From Hygrophila difformis (lineage: Eukaryota; Streptophyta; Magnoliopsida; Lamiales; Acanthaceae), in the NCBI GenBank assembly GCA_030278955.1, contig JAOANR010000011.1, forward strand, positions 28,028,403 through 28,092,402: 64,000 nt of DNA, read 5' to 3'. The notes under the pieces were generated by a model. That model was not told where the DNA came from and did not search any database. It saw nothing but the letters and a program-made list of their open reading frames with translations. A program made the position numbers and the translations under genes. The stretch's first letter is position 1, and every line of letters begins with the position of its first letter. Below, piece after piece: positions 11,575 to 21,704 of the stretch.

Positions 11575-11960
11575 TCAGGCCCAACAAGGCGAACCAGTCG
11601 CGAGACCGGTGCCCTGTCGCTAAGCATGGTCCCGCGACTAGGGGCAGGCTAGCGACACACCAACCCAACTGAAGAGATAGCCAGTCCAGAAGGACTCTGT
11701 CGCTAAGCCCCGTGGCGCGAACCATGGTCTAGCGACACAGGGGGGTTCCGCGCCACAAGAACGATGAAGAAGAAACCAAGTCCCCAGACTCCTGTCGCTA
11801 GTCCCGTGGCGCGATCCATGGCCTCGCGACAGGAGTATGGCTAGCGACACAGAAGCAGAAATCAAAAGGAAGCCAGGACCCAGTCGTGAAGCTTTGCAAC
11901 ATGCAATCTCATTCCGCGCCACACAGGAGGGTTCCGCGCCAGGAGTTGTGATGTGTGTGA
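11575..11960. repeat. Hairpin array 2a, upstream of the LTR TATA box
   Basis: This is dense in GTCGCTA, TAGCGACA, GGCGCGAACC, GGTTCCGCGCC and similar pairs, for example CTGTCGCTAAGC at about 11697 facing TCTAGCGACACAGG at about 11729. It is GC-rich against AT-rich flanks. Confidence 0.75.
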
Positions 11961-11986
11961 TGTCTTGCGAAATAATGGGCTCCAGA

Positions 11987-12025
11987 CCTAGGCCCATGGG
12001 CCTAGGGTTTCACCTCTATAAATAG
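11987..12025 (+). promoter_or_regulatory. LTR core promoter: 20-bp palindrome plus TATA box
   Basis: CCTAGGCCCATGGGCCTAGG at 11987-12006 is a perfect palindrome. It contains two head-to-head GGCCCA (site II-type) boxes and runs into AGGGTTT, a telo-box-like motif. TATAAATAG at 12017-12025 follows 10 bp later. In plants these motifs together are typical of promoters bound by TCP-type factors. The transcription start is probably near 12050. This is inferred from motifs. Confidence 0.6.
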
Positions 12026-12660
12026 ATGGTGATCCCTATGTGCTAAAGGAGAGAAAAAATTATTCTTGAAGACACTCTTGAGGAGATCAGTTCTTAGGTA
12101 GTCTTTCCTTAGTCTAGTTTAATTTTTTTGTATTATTTAATTTATGCACTAGTTTAGCTTAGTTAAGTTTATTTTTATTTTTAATGTTGTTTTCTATTTT
12201 AGTAGTTTAGGTAGCCAGCTTCTTATCTTGTTTTCATTTTCTAAACCTTTGTTTTAGGGTTTATAATGCCTAAATAATGGGTATTAGCAACCCTCTTAAT
12301 AAAATGGGAGAACATTCAATATTTTTGTGTCCCAAAAACATGAAATGAGTTTCACACCCCATGGATTAATGCTTTCTTGTTTATTTTGAGTCTTTTGACT
12401 CTTATTGCTTTTTTTTTAGTTTAGTTTCCCGTTCTCTTTATTTTTGGACTATGATGCATGTATGTGTGTGATTAAACCCTAGATTAGGTTCCTTCCTTTG
12501 CAGATTTTGTTCTTATTGGGTTTACCTTTTTTATTGTGATCTAGCTATATTCAAATTCTGTTTGGTTATTTCTGGGGTAGAATTACTTTTTTGATCTGAA
12601 ATAGGGTGAGGTCACGTACTATGCGTGTTACTGTTCTCTTTTCTGACTTGTGTCCTGAAC

Positions 12661-13330
12661 CGCACTCATGTCGCTAACCTCTTCCTGTCGCTAGACCACG
12701 TCTAGCGACAGAAAGGCAGTATAGCGACATGAGTGACTAAGGACCCTTGTCCCTTTATCTAAAAACCTAGTCGATGGGCAATCCTGTCGAGAACCCACGA
12801 TTCTCGACACTTTTAGTCTAGTGATTGGGATCAAATTTTTGCAATTTCTTTTCCAAAAAGGGCTCCAGTCATGTAACTCCTGTCCTGAACCCACGGTTCA
12901 GGACACAATTTCAATCTCATGACTGGGAAATTATGCCTTGGCTAAATTCTGAAAAACTCTAGTCGTTAGCCTCCTGCCGCGGAACCACGTTTCGCGCCAC
13001 AATTCAGGTCTAGCGACTGGGGCTACATGACTTAGCTAATTTCTGCAGAAGATCCAATCGCTAAACCCCTGGCGCGGAACCTAGGGTCACGCCACATTTT
13101 ACGGTTAGCGACTGGCCTCTCTTCTCTTTTAAAACCACAACAATTCTAACTTCTAAACCTCCTGGCGCCAGACTCCAGTCGCTAGGCTATGCCTCGCAAC
13201 AGGAAATATATCTAGCGACAGGAAAACCCTAATTTTCAAAGTATTCCAATCTCTCTTATTTCCCACATCGCTCTCGTGATCCCCCTGTCGTGGACCCACG
13301 GTTCACGACACAAACTCTGTTTCATGACAT
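12661..13330. repeat. Hairpin array 2b with complementary, variable stems
   Basis: Units are about 25 bp, mostly of the form TGTC-NNN-RACC-CACG-GGTY-NNN-GACA. Examples: CTGTCGCTAGA/TCTAGCGACAG (12685-12711), TGTCGAGAA/TTCTCGACA (12785-12809), TGTCCTGAACC/GGTTCAGGACA (12881-12905), and TGTCGTGGACC with GGTTCACGACA (about 13286-13311, one G-T pair). The stems differ between units but remain paired within each unit, and the loop CCACG is conserved. Further units near 12974 and 13072 are less perfect. Confidence 0.8.
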
Positions 13331-15832
13331 GCATGGCACCTTCTTGCCAAATTTTCATTCTCCATCTCTCCCCATTAATTAATTGAACCTTTGTATTAAC
13401 ATTTTGAGGTTGAAAAATCTAATGATCTCAACCCATGATTAATTTGATATAAAGAACTTTGTTCAATTCCTCGTTAAAAGATTATTCTACACATGATCAA
13501 ACTCTAATGATCTGAGTATATAATCCGGACTGTAATTAATTAAATTAATTATGGAATGAGTGATTATTTAGACATCAAGAGAATTCATGGAACCATTTCC
13601 ATGTCCTTGCATGAGAAACCAATGTCTCTCATGCAAGATGGCCCAAAAATATGTTCTTTATTTATTTTGTCTTTCCCGTGTTGCGTGAAACAACTAGTAA
13701 GAGATATAACAGACTAATGTTGGTGGGTATTCCCACACGGATCAACTAGCTCGTGGTCTGCATATTAATTAGTAGATGTTATTTTGCATGGTTCGGATAG
13801 TGGTCAGTGGAAGCCTTGGCGGTTCGTCCATCCGGGATTATAATAGCTGCTCAGCTGACTCCTATCCGGATACAGTTTCCTTTTCTTTATCTTATTTTCA
13901 AACCCGAATTTTGAGCTGTAATATTATCAAATGGTGTCGATCGACATTGTTTGAATAGTATTACAGTGAGAAAACATGTGGGTTTTTCTCTCATTGCACA
14001 GATAGTAGAAGTCTGATGATAGCGATCACTGTCGTTTAAGGTCTTCTGCTGTCTAAAATCATCCCACCTTAATGATTAGGGAACTGGACCACAGATAACT
14101 GCAATCCAATTAACCCTAATTATTTTGTCATCTCTTTAGCCAAAATTCTTCTTATCTCCGGCTATTTCATCTCTATGTTTCACATTCTGTCTAAACCCAC
14201 CTTATATTTTGGGTTAATTTAATTTTACACCCCCTTATAAAATTATGCATGATATTATTATGTAAATATTGTGGTCTGATTATTTTGGGATCATTCCCTT
14301 GGACATTGAAGTCTTGATTTAAACCAGATATCTCACAATAAATTTCCAACAAAAATTCATTTATAAAATCCGGATCTAAGTAAGGGATAAAATCCACAGT
14401 TATGACTAATTCATATTCTACTGGGGGTCGATTTTGGGAAATTAGAAGCAGAGTCAGCGATTAGGTCTCATCTAGACTGAAGGGATCTGTATTTTAATTG
14501 AGAGTCTAGTACCTGTTTAGGGAATGATTTTCAAACATCTTTTATTTTCCAGAATTGCCGTGTGTTGGAAATCTTGTATTAAACATGGCACTGAATCAGA
14601 GGCCACTTGGACTCAGATGAGGTGTGATGAATAATGCTAGAGAAACAACATATGGGCCTTGGTTATTTTCTAAGATAAGGTTAAGTATTCTCTCAACTGC
14701 TACCCTCCTCTGCCAAAGTCTATTTTTGAGTCCTTAGTGAGTGCATCCGGAACAAACTAATTCATTAGTTTGTTTCATTAGTTTGTATCTCATAACTACC
14801 TGGGAGTAGGTAAACACTGCGAGCAGTTTACTGATGTCCAGGAATTCTTGATCCACACCCGGTCATCCTGACTGGGGGCTTTCTTTTACTACCAGGGTCA
14901 GACCTTCAAAACCTTCGAGTGATAGGATTTGAAATGTTTTTTTTTTCACCGCCTTCTTTTAACTGCTTTCTTTAGAGGTCACTCGGTTGCATTGAGAGTT
15001 GTGTAACTGCTACTAGGACTGATAGTTAAGGGATAGTTCAGGCTTAATTAGAATCTTTGGGCGTGACATAGGGGAATGATAGCAGTACTTGGCAACTCAA
15101 CTAATGAATTATTAGGTGTTGCTTGTCCACCACAGATGACTAACATACTCTTGCAAGGCATTGCAAGGGAAGTTACGAGTTTGTGGTATCTTAGATTTTG
15201 TTGTCTTAAGAGCGTGTAAACTCTTACTGTAAGTACCTGTCTGTTAAAGGGAACATGGTATAGAGAGCATGAGAGTTGACTAACTGAAAAGATTATCCCG
15301 AACAAAGATCTGTGTATTAAAATGAATGTTTAATTGTGTCTCATCTAAATCTTGTCCAATTTTTATTCTTTTCTTCCTGTCCCTTCTGTCTCAATTTAAA
15401 TTGCTTTCTTAGAATAATTTTAACCGCTTTCTTAGAATAATTTTATTGCTTTCTTAGATTAAATTTAATTCACTTTCTAGAATAATTTTGTCTGCTTCAT
15501 TTTATTGCTTTCATAACTTAGAACTAAATTCCGTCAAGTAGCTGATAATCAAACACAAACTCGAATCGAGTAACCGAGTGGAAAATCTTAGTAAACAACG
15601 TGGGCCCTGCTTCTATCGCACATCCTCCAGTGAACGATCCGGTCCTACTATAAATTACTGCAATTTTTGACACCATGCGCTTTCGAGGGCACAGTTTCTT
15701 AAACACGAGTAATAAAAACGTGACAACATATAATATATCCTTAAACCCCCTTTCCCACAAATCATAACTCTTTTCATTTAATAAATTCGAACTTGATATG
15801 TTTTATAAAAATACTCGTGTAGGAAATTGTCA

Positions 15833-17089
15833 AAATTTTCAATGATATTGCATTAGAATTGACGGATATGGAACCTGATGGGTTGTTATTATGATGTCAT
15901 TGATCGGGCAGCCTTCAAAGGTGTTGTTGAGTCCCGATGGCCCTGCGGGGTGGTTGATTGGCTGTGATGCCTGGATTATTGGTTTTTATGCCTGTGATAT
16001 GATTGGTCGGGCAGCCTTCACCGGTGTTGTTGAGTCCCGATGACCCTGCGGGGTGTATGTTATGGCTGTTATTGCTTGTGATATTGGCTGTTATGCCTGT
16101 GATTTGACTGTGATGCCTGTAATTGGCTGTTATGCCTGTGATTGAGCTGTGATGCCTGTGTTCCTTGCGGGGATGGTGCATGTTACCCTGTAACGGGTTG
16201 GAGTTGATGTTATCCTCACCCGTGGGTTCATACCGCTCGGGTCTTTAGGTGCCGGCTAGGCATGTTCATTGCATTTGCATATAAGGTAGATAGGTGTATG
16301 TTAGGTCATGCATCACGTGCATAAATTGTATGTCTGTGGTTGAAACACCGGTATGGGACGGTGTGATGTTTTATTTATATCAATTGTATGTTGTGGTTGA
16401 AGCACCGGTATGGGACGGTGTGATGGTTAATTGCTTTATTTATATTCTGTTGTGTTATTCATGCTTCTATTTATTATTATTATAATTATTTACTCTTGTT
16501 GCTCTGTTTTCCCTTACTCCCCGACACGTAACCTTGCTCAGTACGTTGTACTGACTCCCTTCACTTTTGTCTGTTTATAGATCCTGCTGGAGGCGCTGGA
16601 GCATGATTGTGTATGGGGATGAGAGATCACATAGATAGGAATTGCATGTTCATTTTATTATATATGTTTATGTGGTTCTCTGTTGGTTTGCTCATACTAT
16701 TTGGCTTTGGATTTTATGCTAGTAGAGGCCGGTGAGCCTAGGGTTTACATTCTGTCGGCCTATGGCCTTATATGATTTTCTGCTTTGGGTTGGTAGCCCT
16801 GTTTATGCTATATGTGTATTATAGCAGGATGCCAGATTATGTTTGAGAGGCTTGTAGCCTGACACTCTGGCATGGATGGTTTTTATTCAATTATTATGTG
16901 GGGATTCTCTATGTGCCTATGTGTTTTTATTTTATTTTAGATTCCGCATGAAATTGGATTAATCAGATGATCACTTTAGGATTGCTCAGCCTTGTACTAG
17001 CTGTTTTAAATTAGCTGGCCACTAGTTTAGGATAGTTAGTACGGCGGTAATGCTTGCGAAAATCAGGTTTGAATTTTCGGGCGTTAAAG
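15833..17089 (+). repeat. Right part of a chromovirus-like 5' LTR
   Basis: It ends at ATTTTCGGGCGTTA, directly before a tRNA-iMet primer site. Inside are two copies of a block containing CGGGCAGCCTTCA and TTGAGTCCCGATG (about 15906 and 16009), a TGGCTGTTATGCCTGTGAT minisatellite (16060-16160), and two copies of CACCGGTATGGGACGGTGTG (about 16347 and 16405). The last block is found inverted at about 44690 in another LTR. The left part of this LTR is separated off by insertion of the large element, so it should lie left of the window. Confidence 0.7.
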
Positions 17090-17091
17090 AG

Positions 17092-17103
17092 TGGTATCAG
17101 AGC
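17092..17103 (+). other. Primer binding site, tRNA-iMet type
   Basis: TGGTATCAGAGC is the standard initiator-methionine tRNA primer site of plant chromoviruses and copia elements. It lies right after the LTR end. Confidence 0.9.
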
Positions 17104-19889
17104 CTGTGTGCTCTTTTATTGCATTAAAATTTGTGTAGACATAGGCGGTGAGATGTGCATGGGATACATATAGTGTAGATTTGCATTCTTATTCTTACTT
17201 TTGTTGAGATTTGCGCATACCAGATTGAGCCACAGTTAGGGAACTGTGGAAGAACAATGGTACTCCAGTCAGGATCCTTGTGATTTCACAGTCATTGAGG
17301 ACTGCGAACATTTATTTATTTATTATATTCTTTACTTTTGCTCTCAGTCACTATGTTGTGGATGTTGGTGGTTTCTGCTAACATGGTTTATTGATGTTGC
17401 AATCGAAGTCGACTTAAGAGTTTGGAAGAGCCTTGTGAGAGCCTTGGGCTATTCGAATGGCGATCCCGGTGAGATCAATGTGCTGAATAGTGTTCTGATG
17501 AGTTCAAATAGGGTATATCGAATGTTTCCCTAGTGCGATAACCAATTGGGGTGGTTCAGACATTTGCAGTCCGTCTGCATGCGAATGATGGTGGAAACCT
17601 ATTTCTAGGCTATTCCAGTGATGGTATGGTTGGGCTAGAGAGAATAACGATGTAGTGGTGCATATAATTGACACAGGATCAATCGGAAGGACATGAGACC
17701 CGTTCGTCGAAGCGTTAGATGCATGTCGCGTGAGTTGAGGCAAGGCGATTGTCCTGCATGTCGAGATCGGTGACGTGAGGAAACCGACTTCCCTTGTGAT
17801 GAGCGGCCGACTTAGGAAGGCTTTTCAAGCGCGTTGTCTTTATGTTTTGGAAACATTATGTTGATTGGATAACGTTTTGGGCGTGTGTGTATAATTCTTG
17901 CATCATGGGTGTTTCCACTTGACTCTCTGGTTGGGAGATAAACTCATTCCCGTTATGGGCATTATTCGTGTCGTATTTTATGTTGCGGTTATTGTGTTTG
18001 ACTCTGGACTCTCATGTTTATTCGGGACTCTGAATTTCATTCGTAAGCATGGAGTATGTGCTACTACTGTTGCGAATCCTTTTGCTTAGAACTGTGCGAT
18101 TCGGAAGCCTCGTGTTCTTTAGTGGCTTTGCGATTTGTGCGAGAGCAAGAAGTAGGACCGTTGGTGCCTACTAGATGCTAGTTTCTTTACCTTCGGGTGA
18201 TAATATTCGAGGTGATCATTTGATGCAAGATGCTGTGTTGAGCATCGAGAGTCGTGAATTCAGGGCTGACCTGGTGGTCTTTAGCCTGGCTGATTTTGAC
18301 GTACTATTGGGCATGGATTGACTGTTTCGCCATCATGTTGTGATTGATTGTGGTGCTCCACGAATATCCTTTCAGGATCCTTTGGGTAAGTGTGTTTCTT
18401 ACCGACATTTTTTGATTCCACCTGTTATTGGTGTGGTTTCTGTTGCTTTGTTGTGGGACTTGATGCTCAGGGGTTGTTTTCTTTTCCTGTGGCTAATTAG
18501 GGATGTCGAGCAGCGGTTCCTGCTGCTTCGAGTGTTCCTGTCATATCTGAGTTCGGGGATGTATTTCCCGATGAAATTCCTGGTCTACCACCTGCTCGGG
18601 AGATTGATTGTACTATCGAGCTGATGCCTGATGCAGCTCTTATTTCTAAGGCTCCTTACCGTATGGCTCCTGCTGAACTGAAGGAGTTGAAGAATCAATT
18701 GAATGGGCTTACTATAAGGGGTATATCCAGCCGAGTAGCTTGCCTTGGGAAGCTCCTGTATTGTTGTTAAGAAGAAGGATGAGTCGATGAGGATGTCCAT
18801 CGATTACAGGGGTTTGAACCGAGTCACGGTGAAGGATAAGTATCCTTTACCTCGAATTGAGGATCTGCTTGATCAGTTAAGAAGGGCCAGTGTATTCAGT
18901 AAGATTGATTTGAGATCGAGCTACCATCAGACAAGGGTGCCAGAGGCTGATAGGCCTAAGACAACATTTAGAACTCGTTAGGGACACTGTTATTTCACGG
19001 TCTTTCCTTTTGGATTGACTAACGCACCGGCGATCTTCACGGATCTTATGCATAGGGTATTCCATCCCCTGCTGGATGTGTGCGTGGTTGTGTTCATAGA
19101 CGATACTTTAGTCTACTCGCCGACTCATGAAGTACATGCGGGTCATTTGAGGATAGTGTTAAATACATTGCGAGAGAATCAGTTGTATGTTAAACTCTGC
19201 AATGTGAACTCTTGTTAGAGAAGGTGTCTTTTGGGACACATCGTTTCGGGTGAGGATATTGCAGTTGATCCCGCCAAAGTGGAGGCGGTATTAAAATGGC
19301 AAGCACCGAAGAATGTGGGAGAGATCCGAAGTTCCTGGGTCTTGTTGGCTACTATCGCAGATTTATTGAGGAGTTTTCTAGTATTGCTAGACCTCTGACA
19401 AGATTGTTGAGGAAAGCTGTCTGATTTAGGTGGGGATGATGATTGTGAGCATGCATTCGAACTGTTGAAGAAGAAAGTGACAGAGGCACCTGTTTTGGTA
19501 CTACCTGATGATTCAGGTGAGTATGAAGTTTACACGGATGCGTCACTTAAAGGTTTAGGTTGTGTGTTGATGCAAAATGGGAAGGTGATTGCTTATGCAT
19601 CTCGACAGCTTAAGCCACATGAGCAAAACTACCCGACTCACGATTTGGAGATGGCAGCGGTAGTTCATGCTCTGAAATCTGGAGACACTATTTGTATGGG
19701 GCAAAGTGTAAGATTTATTCAGATAATAAGAATCTGAAGTATTTGTACACCTCAGACCACATGAGTGGCAGACAGAGGAGGTGGATGGAATTTTTGCAGG
19801 ATTATGACGCGGATGTTCAGTACATTGAGGGAAAGGCGAACCGGGTGGCAGATGCTTTGAGCAGTAAGGAGCATCTTTCAATGTACTGA
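17104..19889 (+). pseudogene. Degenerate chromovirus (Tekay/Del-like) gag-pol
   Basis: The gag region (17104-18200) is too decayed to read. At about 18265-18345 is the end of the aspartic protease (ADFDVLLGMD then a stop, then HHVVIDCGAPRISF). Frames at 18550-18720 encode FGDVFPDEIPGLPPAREIDC. Reverse transcriptase follows: [20 protein letters not shown] (about 18800), [22 protein letters not shown], and the active-site motif VVFIDD (about 19090). RNase H at 19465-19889 contains [33 protein letters not shown] and RVADALS. Several stops and frameshifts interrupt it (for example at 18979 and 19216). The integrase and 3' LTR are missing after 19889. Confidence 0.85.
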
Positions 19890-19958
19890 AATTTATGTAC
19901 TTAATGTAGCCTGGGGATACCCAGTAATTCAACCCCAAAAAAAAACTGAAATTTATGT
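19885..19958 (+). mobile_element. 46-bp A-tailed insertion with 14-bp target duplication
   Basis: ACTGAAATTTATGT is present at 19885-19898 and again at 19945-19958. The 46 bp between ends in a run of A (from about 19936). An A-tail and a long target duplication are the mark of LINE-type target-primed insertion, here of a very short fragment. The source sequence is unknown. Confidence 0.5.
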
Positions 19959-19959
19959 C

Positions 19960-20145
19960 GAGCTTTTTTAGCCTTCGAGCCGAGCTTGAGTTTCAATATA
20001 TTGTGTCGAGCTCGAGCCGAGCTCAATTTCTTGAAGTTCGTTGAGCTTCGAGCTCGAGCCGAGCCGAAGTTAGACTTAATCGAGCCGAGCCGAGCTACAC
20101 CAGACTCGAGCTCGGCTCGGCTCGGCTCGTTTTCACGTCTACATG
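19960..20145. mobile_element. hAT-like MITE fragment, GAGCCGAGC-rich
   Basis: It consists of repeated GAGCCGAGCTCGAG words and ends CTCGTTTTCACGTCTA, which read in reverse starts TAGACGTGAAAACGAG, a hAT-type terminus. The left end is not recognisable. The word content resembles the MITE in TAF2 exon 1. Confidence 0.5.
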
Positions 20146-20323
20146 TACCTATACATGCAGTCTGATATGTTTATAATGGGAGATGTGTTATGTGATGGTA
20201 CTGTACATGCATGCAGGCTGTAGATTTGTTATGAGTGCATGAGATGTTTTGTTTGATTGAAGAATATTTGTATGGTGGAAGAATGTGTGTTGGGAGAAAT
20301 ACTTTGTGTTATGAAAGAATATA

Positions 20324-20840
20324 CTTCCTCTGTTTTTTTTTAATTGCTACGGACCCACGCAATGCGCTGTCCAATGCACATGTTAAACCGTTAATAACTC
20401 AAGTTCGGTAAAAGTAGAAAAAAGTTCGATATTTAAAAACTAGAAGACGAGACGAATCTAACAAGATTCCACTTGATTATATTTTAACTTGTATATTTAT
20501 GATAAAAATTTAAGTTAAAGCATTCCAATGAATAGTGGTAAAATTGACAATGGTGCAAATACTCCATCTGTCCCATTTAACTTGTCTTGTTTCACTTTTG
20601 CACACAATCTAATGCACTTTTTCAACTGTTAATATCTCAAAATATGTACAATGAAAAATTTTGCAAAATATATATTATAAAACTACATGATCATACGATT
20701 CTAACAAGACCCAACTCGACTATTTTTCTCTAAATATATACTTGTGATAAAGTTGAGTTAAAGCTGAACAATGAACATTGTAAAAAAGTCAAACAGGACA
20801 AATGTGGTGGGACGGAGGGAGTATATAAAAATGGAGGAAG
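20324..20840. mobile_element. Stowaway-type MITE, outer copy interrupted by a second MITE
   Basis: TA-flanked ends CTTCCTCTGTTTTT (20324) and AAAATGGAGGAAG (to 20840) form terminal inverted repeats. With the inner element removed, the outer one is about 257 bp, similar in length and sequence to the copy at 20994-21259. Shared words include TTAATAACTCAAGTTCGGTA. Confidence 0.7.
20562..20821. mobile_element. Stowaway-type MITE, inner copy
   Basis: The terminal inverted repeats CTCCATCTGTCCCA and TGGGACGGAGGGAG are flanked on both sides by TA. This is the standard Tc1/mariner-derived Stowaway signature. It lies inside the outer MITE. Confidence 0.8.
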
Positions 20841-20993
20841 TATAATGAAAGAAATGTTCTATGTGATTTGAAATAGGAGTATATTTTTTTTATGATGTAT
20901 ACAACCTTTTCAAGGGTATGTACTTGGATTGAAATTTGAAACCAAAGCTCCATACGAAATCATATGGACAATTTTCCGACGTAGAGATATATA

Positions 20994-21259
20994 CTTGCTC
21001 TATTTTTTTATTTTTTTTTATTTACAACAGACCCATCCAGCGCACGGTCCAATATATATTTCAAACCATTAATAACTCAAGTTCGGTATAAGTAAAAATT
21101 CTAAAAGTTCGAGATTTAAAAATTACACGACAAGAGGAATTTAACAAGATCTCATTTGTCTATATTTTAACTTGCTTATATAACTATGATAAATTTTTAA
21201 GTCAAAATGTGTGCGATTATTACCCAAACCCCAATGGGGCAAATAAAAAATGGAGGAAG
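20994..21259. mobile_element. Stowaway-type MITE, third copy
   Basis: It starts CTTGCTCTATTTTTTTATTT and ends AAATAAAAAATGGAGGAAG, with TA on each side. The interior matches the outer MITE at 20324 (TAATAACTCAAGTTCGGTA). Confidence 0.7.
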
Positions 21260-21704
21260 TAGATGAAAGTTTTATAATATCCAAGTCAGCATGGAGTCAT
21301 GCACTCATGCTGCACTGCTGTGGAGGAAATGTTTTAATTTGGGGAGTTTAATAGTAATATGTAACGCTTAAGGGGTCTGACTGGAAATAATAGAACAGGT
21401 GAAGGGAAAGCATAAAGGCTAGTTACCGAGTATTTTACAGTTTTTTCCAAATGCATATGCGAAGTTAAAAGCAAGAAATTACGAAAAGGGGAAAAAGGGA
21501 GCACGAGTGAATAGTGATATGATAAGAGAGTCTATGATTTCTCTTTGGGGCAAAAAATTCATTCGCCGCCGTTTCTTTCTGCGTCTTCTGCTCGTTCACA
21601 CTGCCGACCGCCGACTCCGGGCTTCCCCCTTTTTGATTTGATTATGTGCAATTGACTCTTCACGTAGTACAGCTCCGTGATGGCCCTTTACCTGTGACCA
21701 AGCA

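Larger units (their letters stand above)
622..15832 (+). mobile_element. Large non-autonomous Ty3/gypsy element (LARD-like, Athila/Tat type)
   Basis: The 1741 bp at 622-2362 recur at 14091-15832 with roughly 35-40 mismatches by eye (about 2%), and are the ends of the two LTRs. The 5' LTR is followed by a tRNA-Asp primer site at 2372, and the 3' LTR at 11291 is preceded by a purine-rich tract. Internal DNA (2363-11290) carries one long gag-like frame but no protease, reverse transcriptase, RNase H or integrase. Any copying must therefore have used enzymes from another element. The 5' LTR's first 2.8 kb is missing from the window because another LTR is inserted at 621/622. The element sits in an older chromovirus LTR (15833 onward). 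The Athila/Tat assignment is inferred from the primer site and the layout before the 3' LTR. Confidence 0.8.
11291..15832 (+). repeat. 3' LTR of the large element (about 4.5 kb)
   Basis: It starts TGATAATGG and ends GTCA. Its last 1742 bp match the 5' LTR remnant. Layout: hairpin array 2a (11575-11960), a palindrome (11987-12006), a TATA box (12017), a leader-like region, hairpin array 2b (12661-13330), then AT-rich DNA. The start is set by the TG after the purine tract and cannot be confirmed here, because the matching part of the 5' LTR is not in the window. Confidence 0.75.

Noticed and set aside
11575..13330. Repeat array as CRISPR
   Set aside because: This is a plant nuclear genome; units are irregular hairpins without constant-length unique spacers.
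18745..19889. Endogenous pararetrovirus
   Set aside because: The reverse transcriptase and RNase H follow an LTR with an initiator-tRNA primer site and match chromovirus pol; no movement protein or coat protein is seen.
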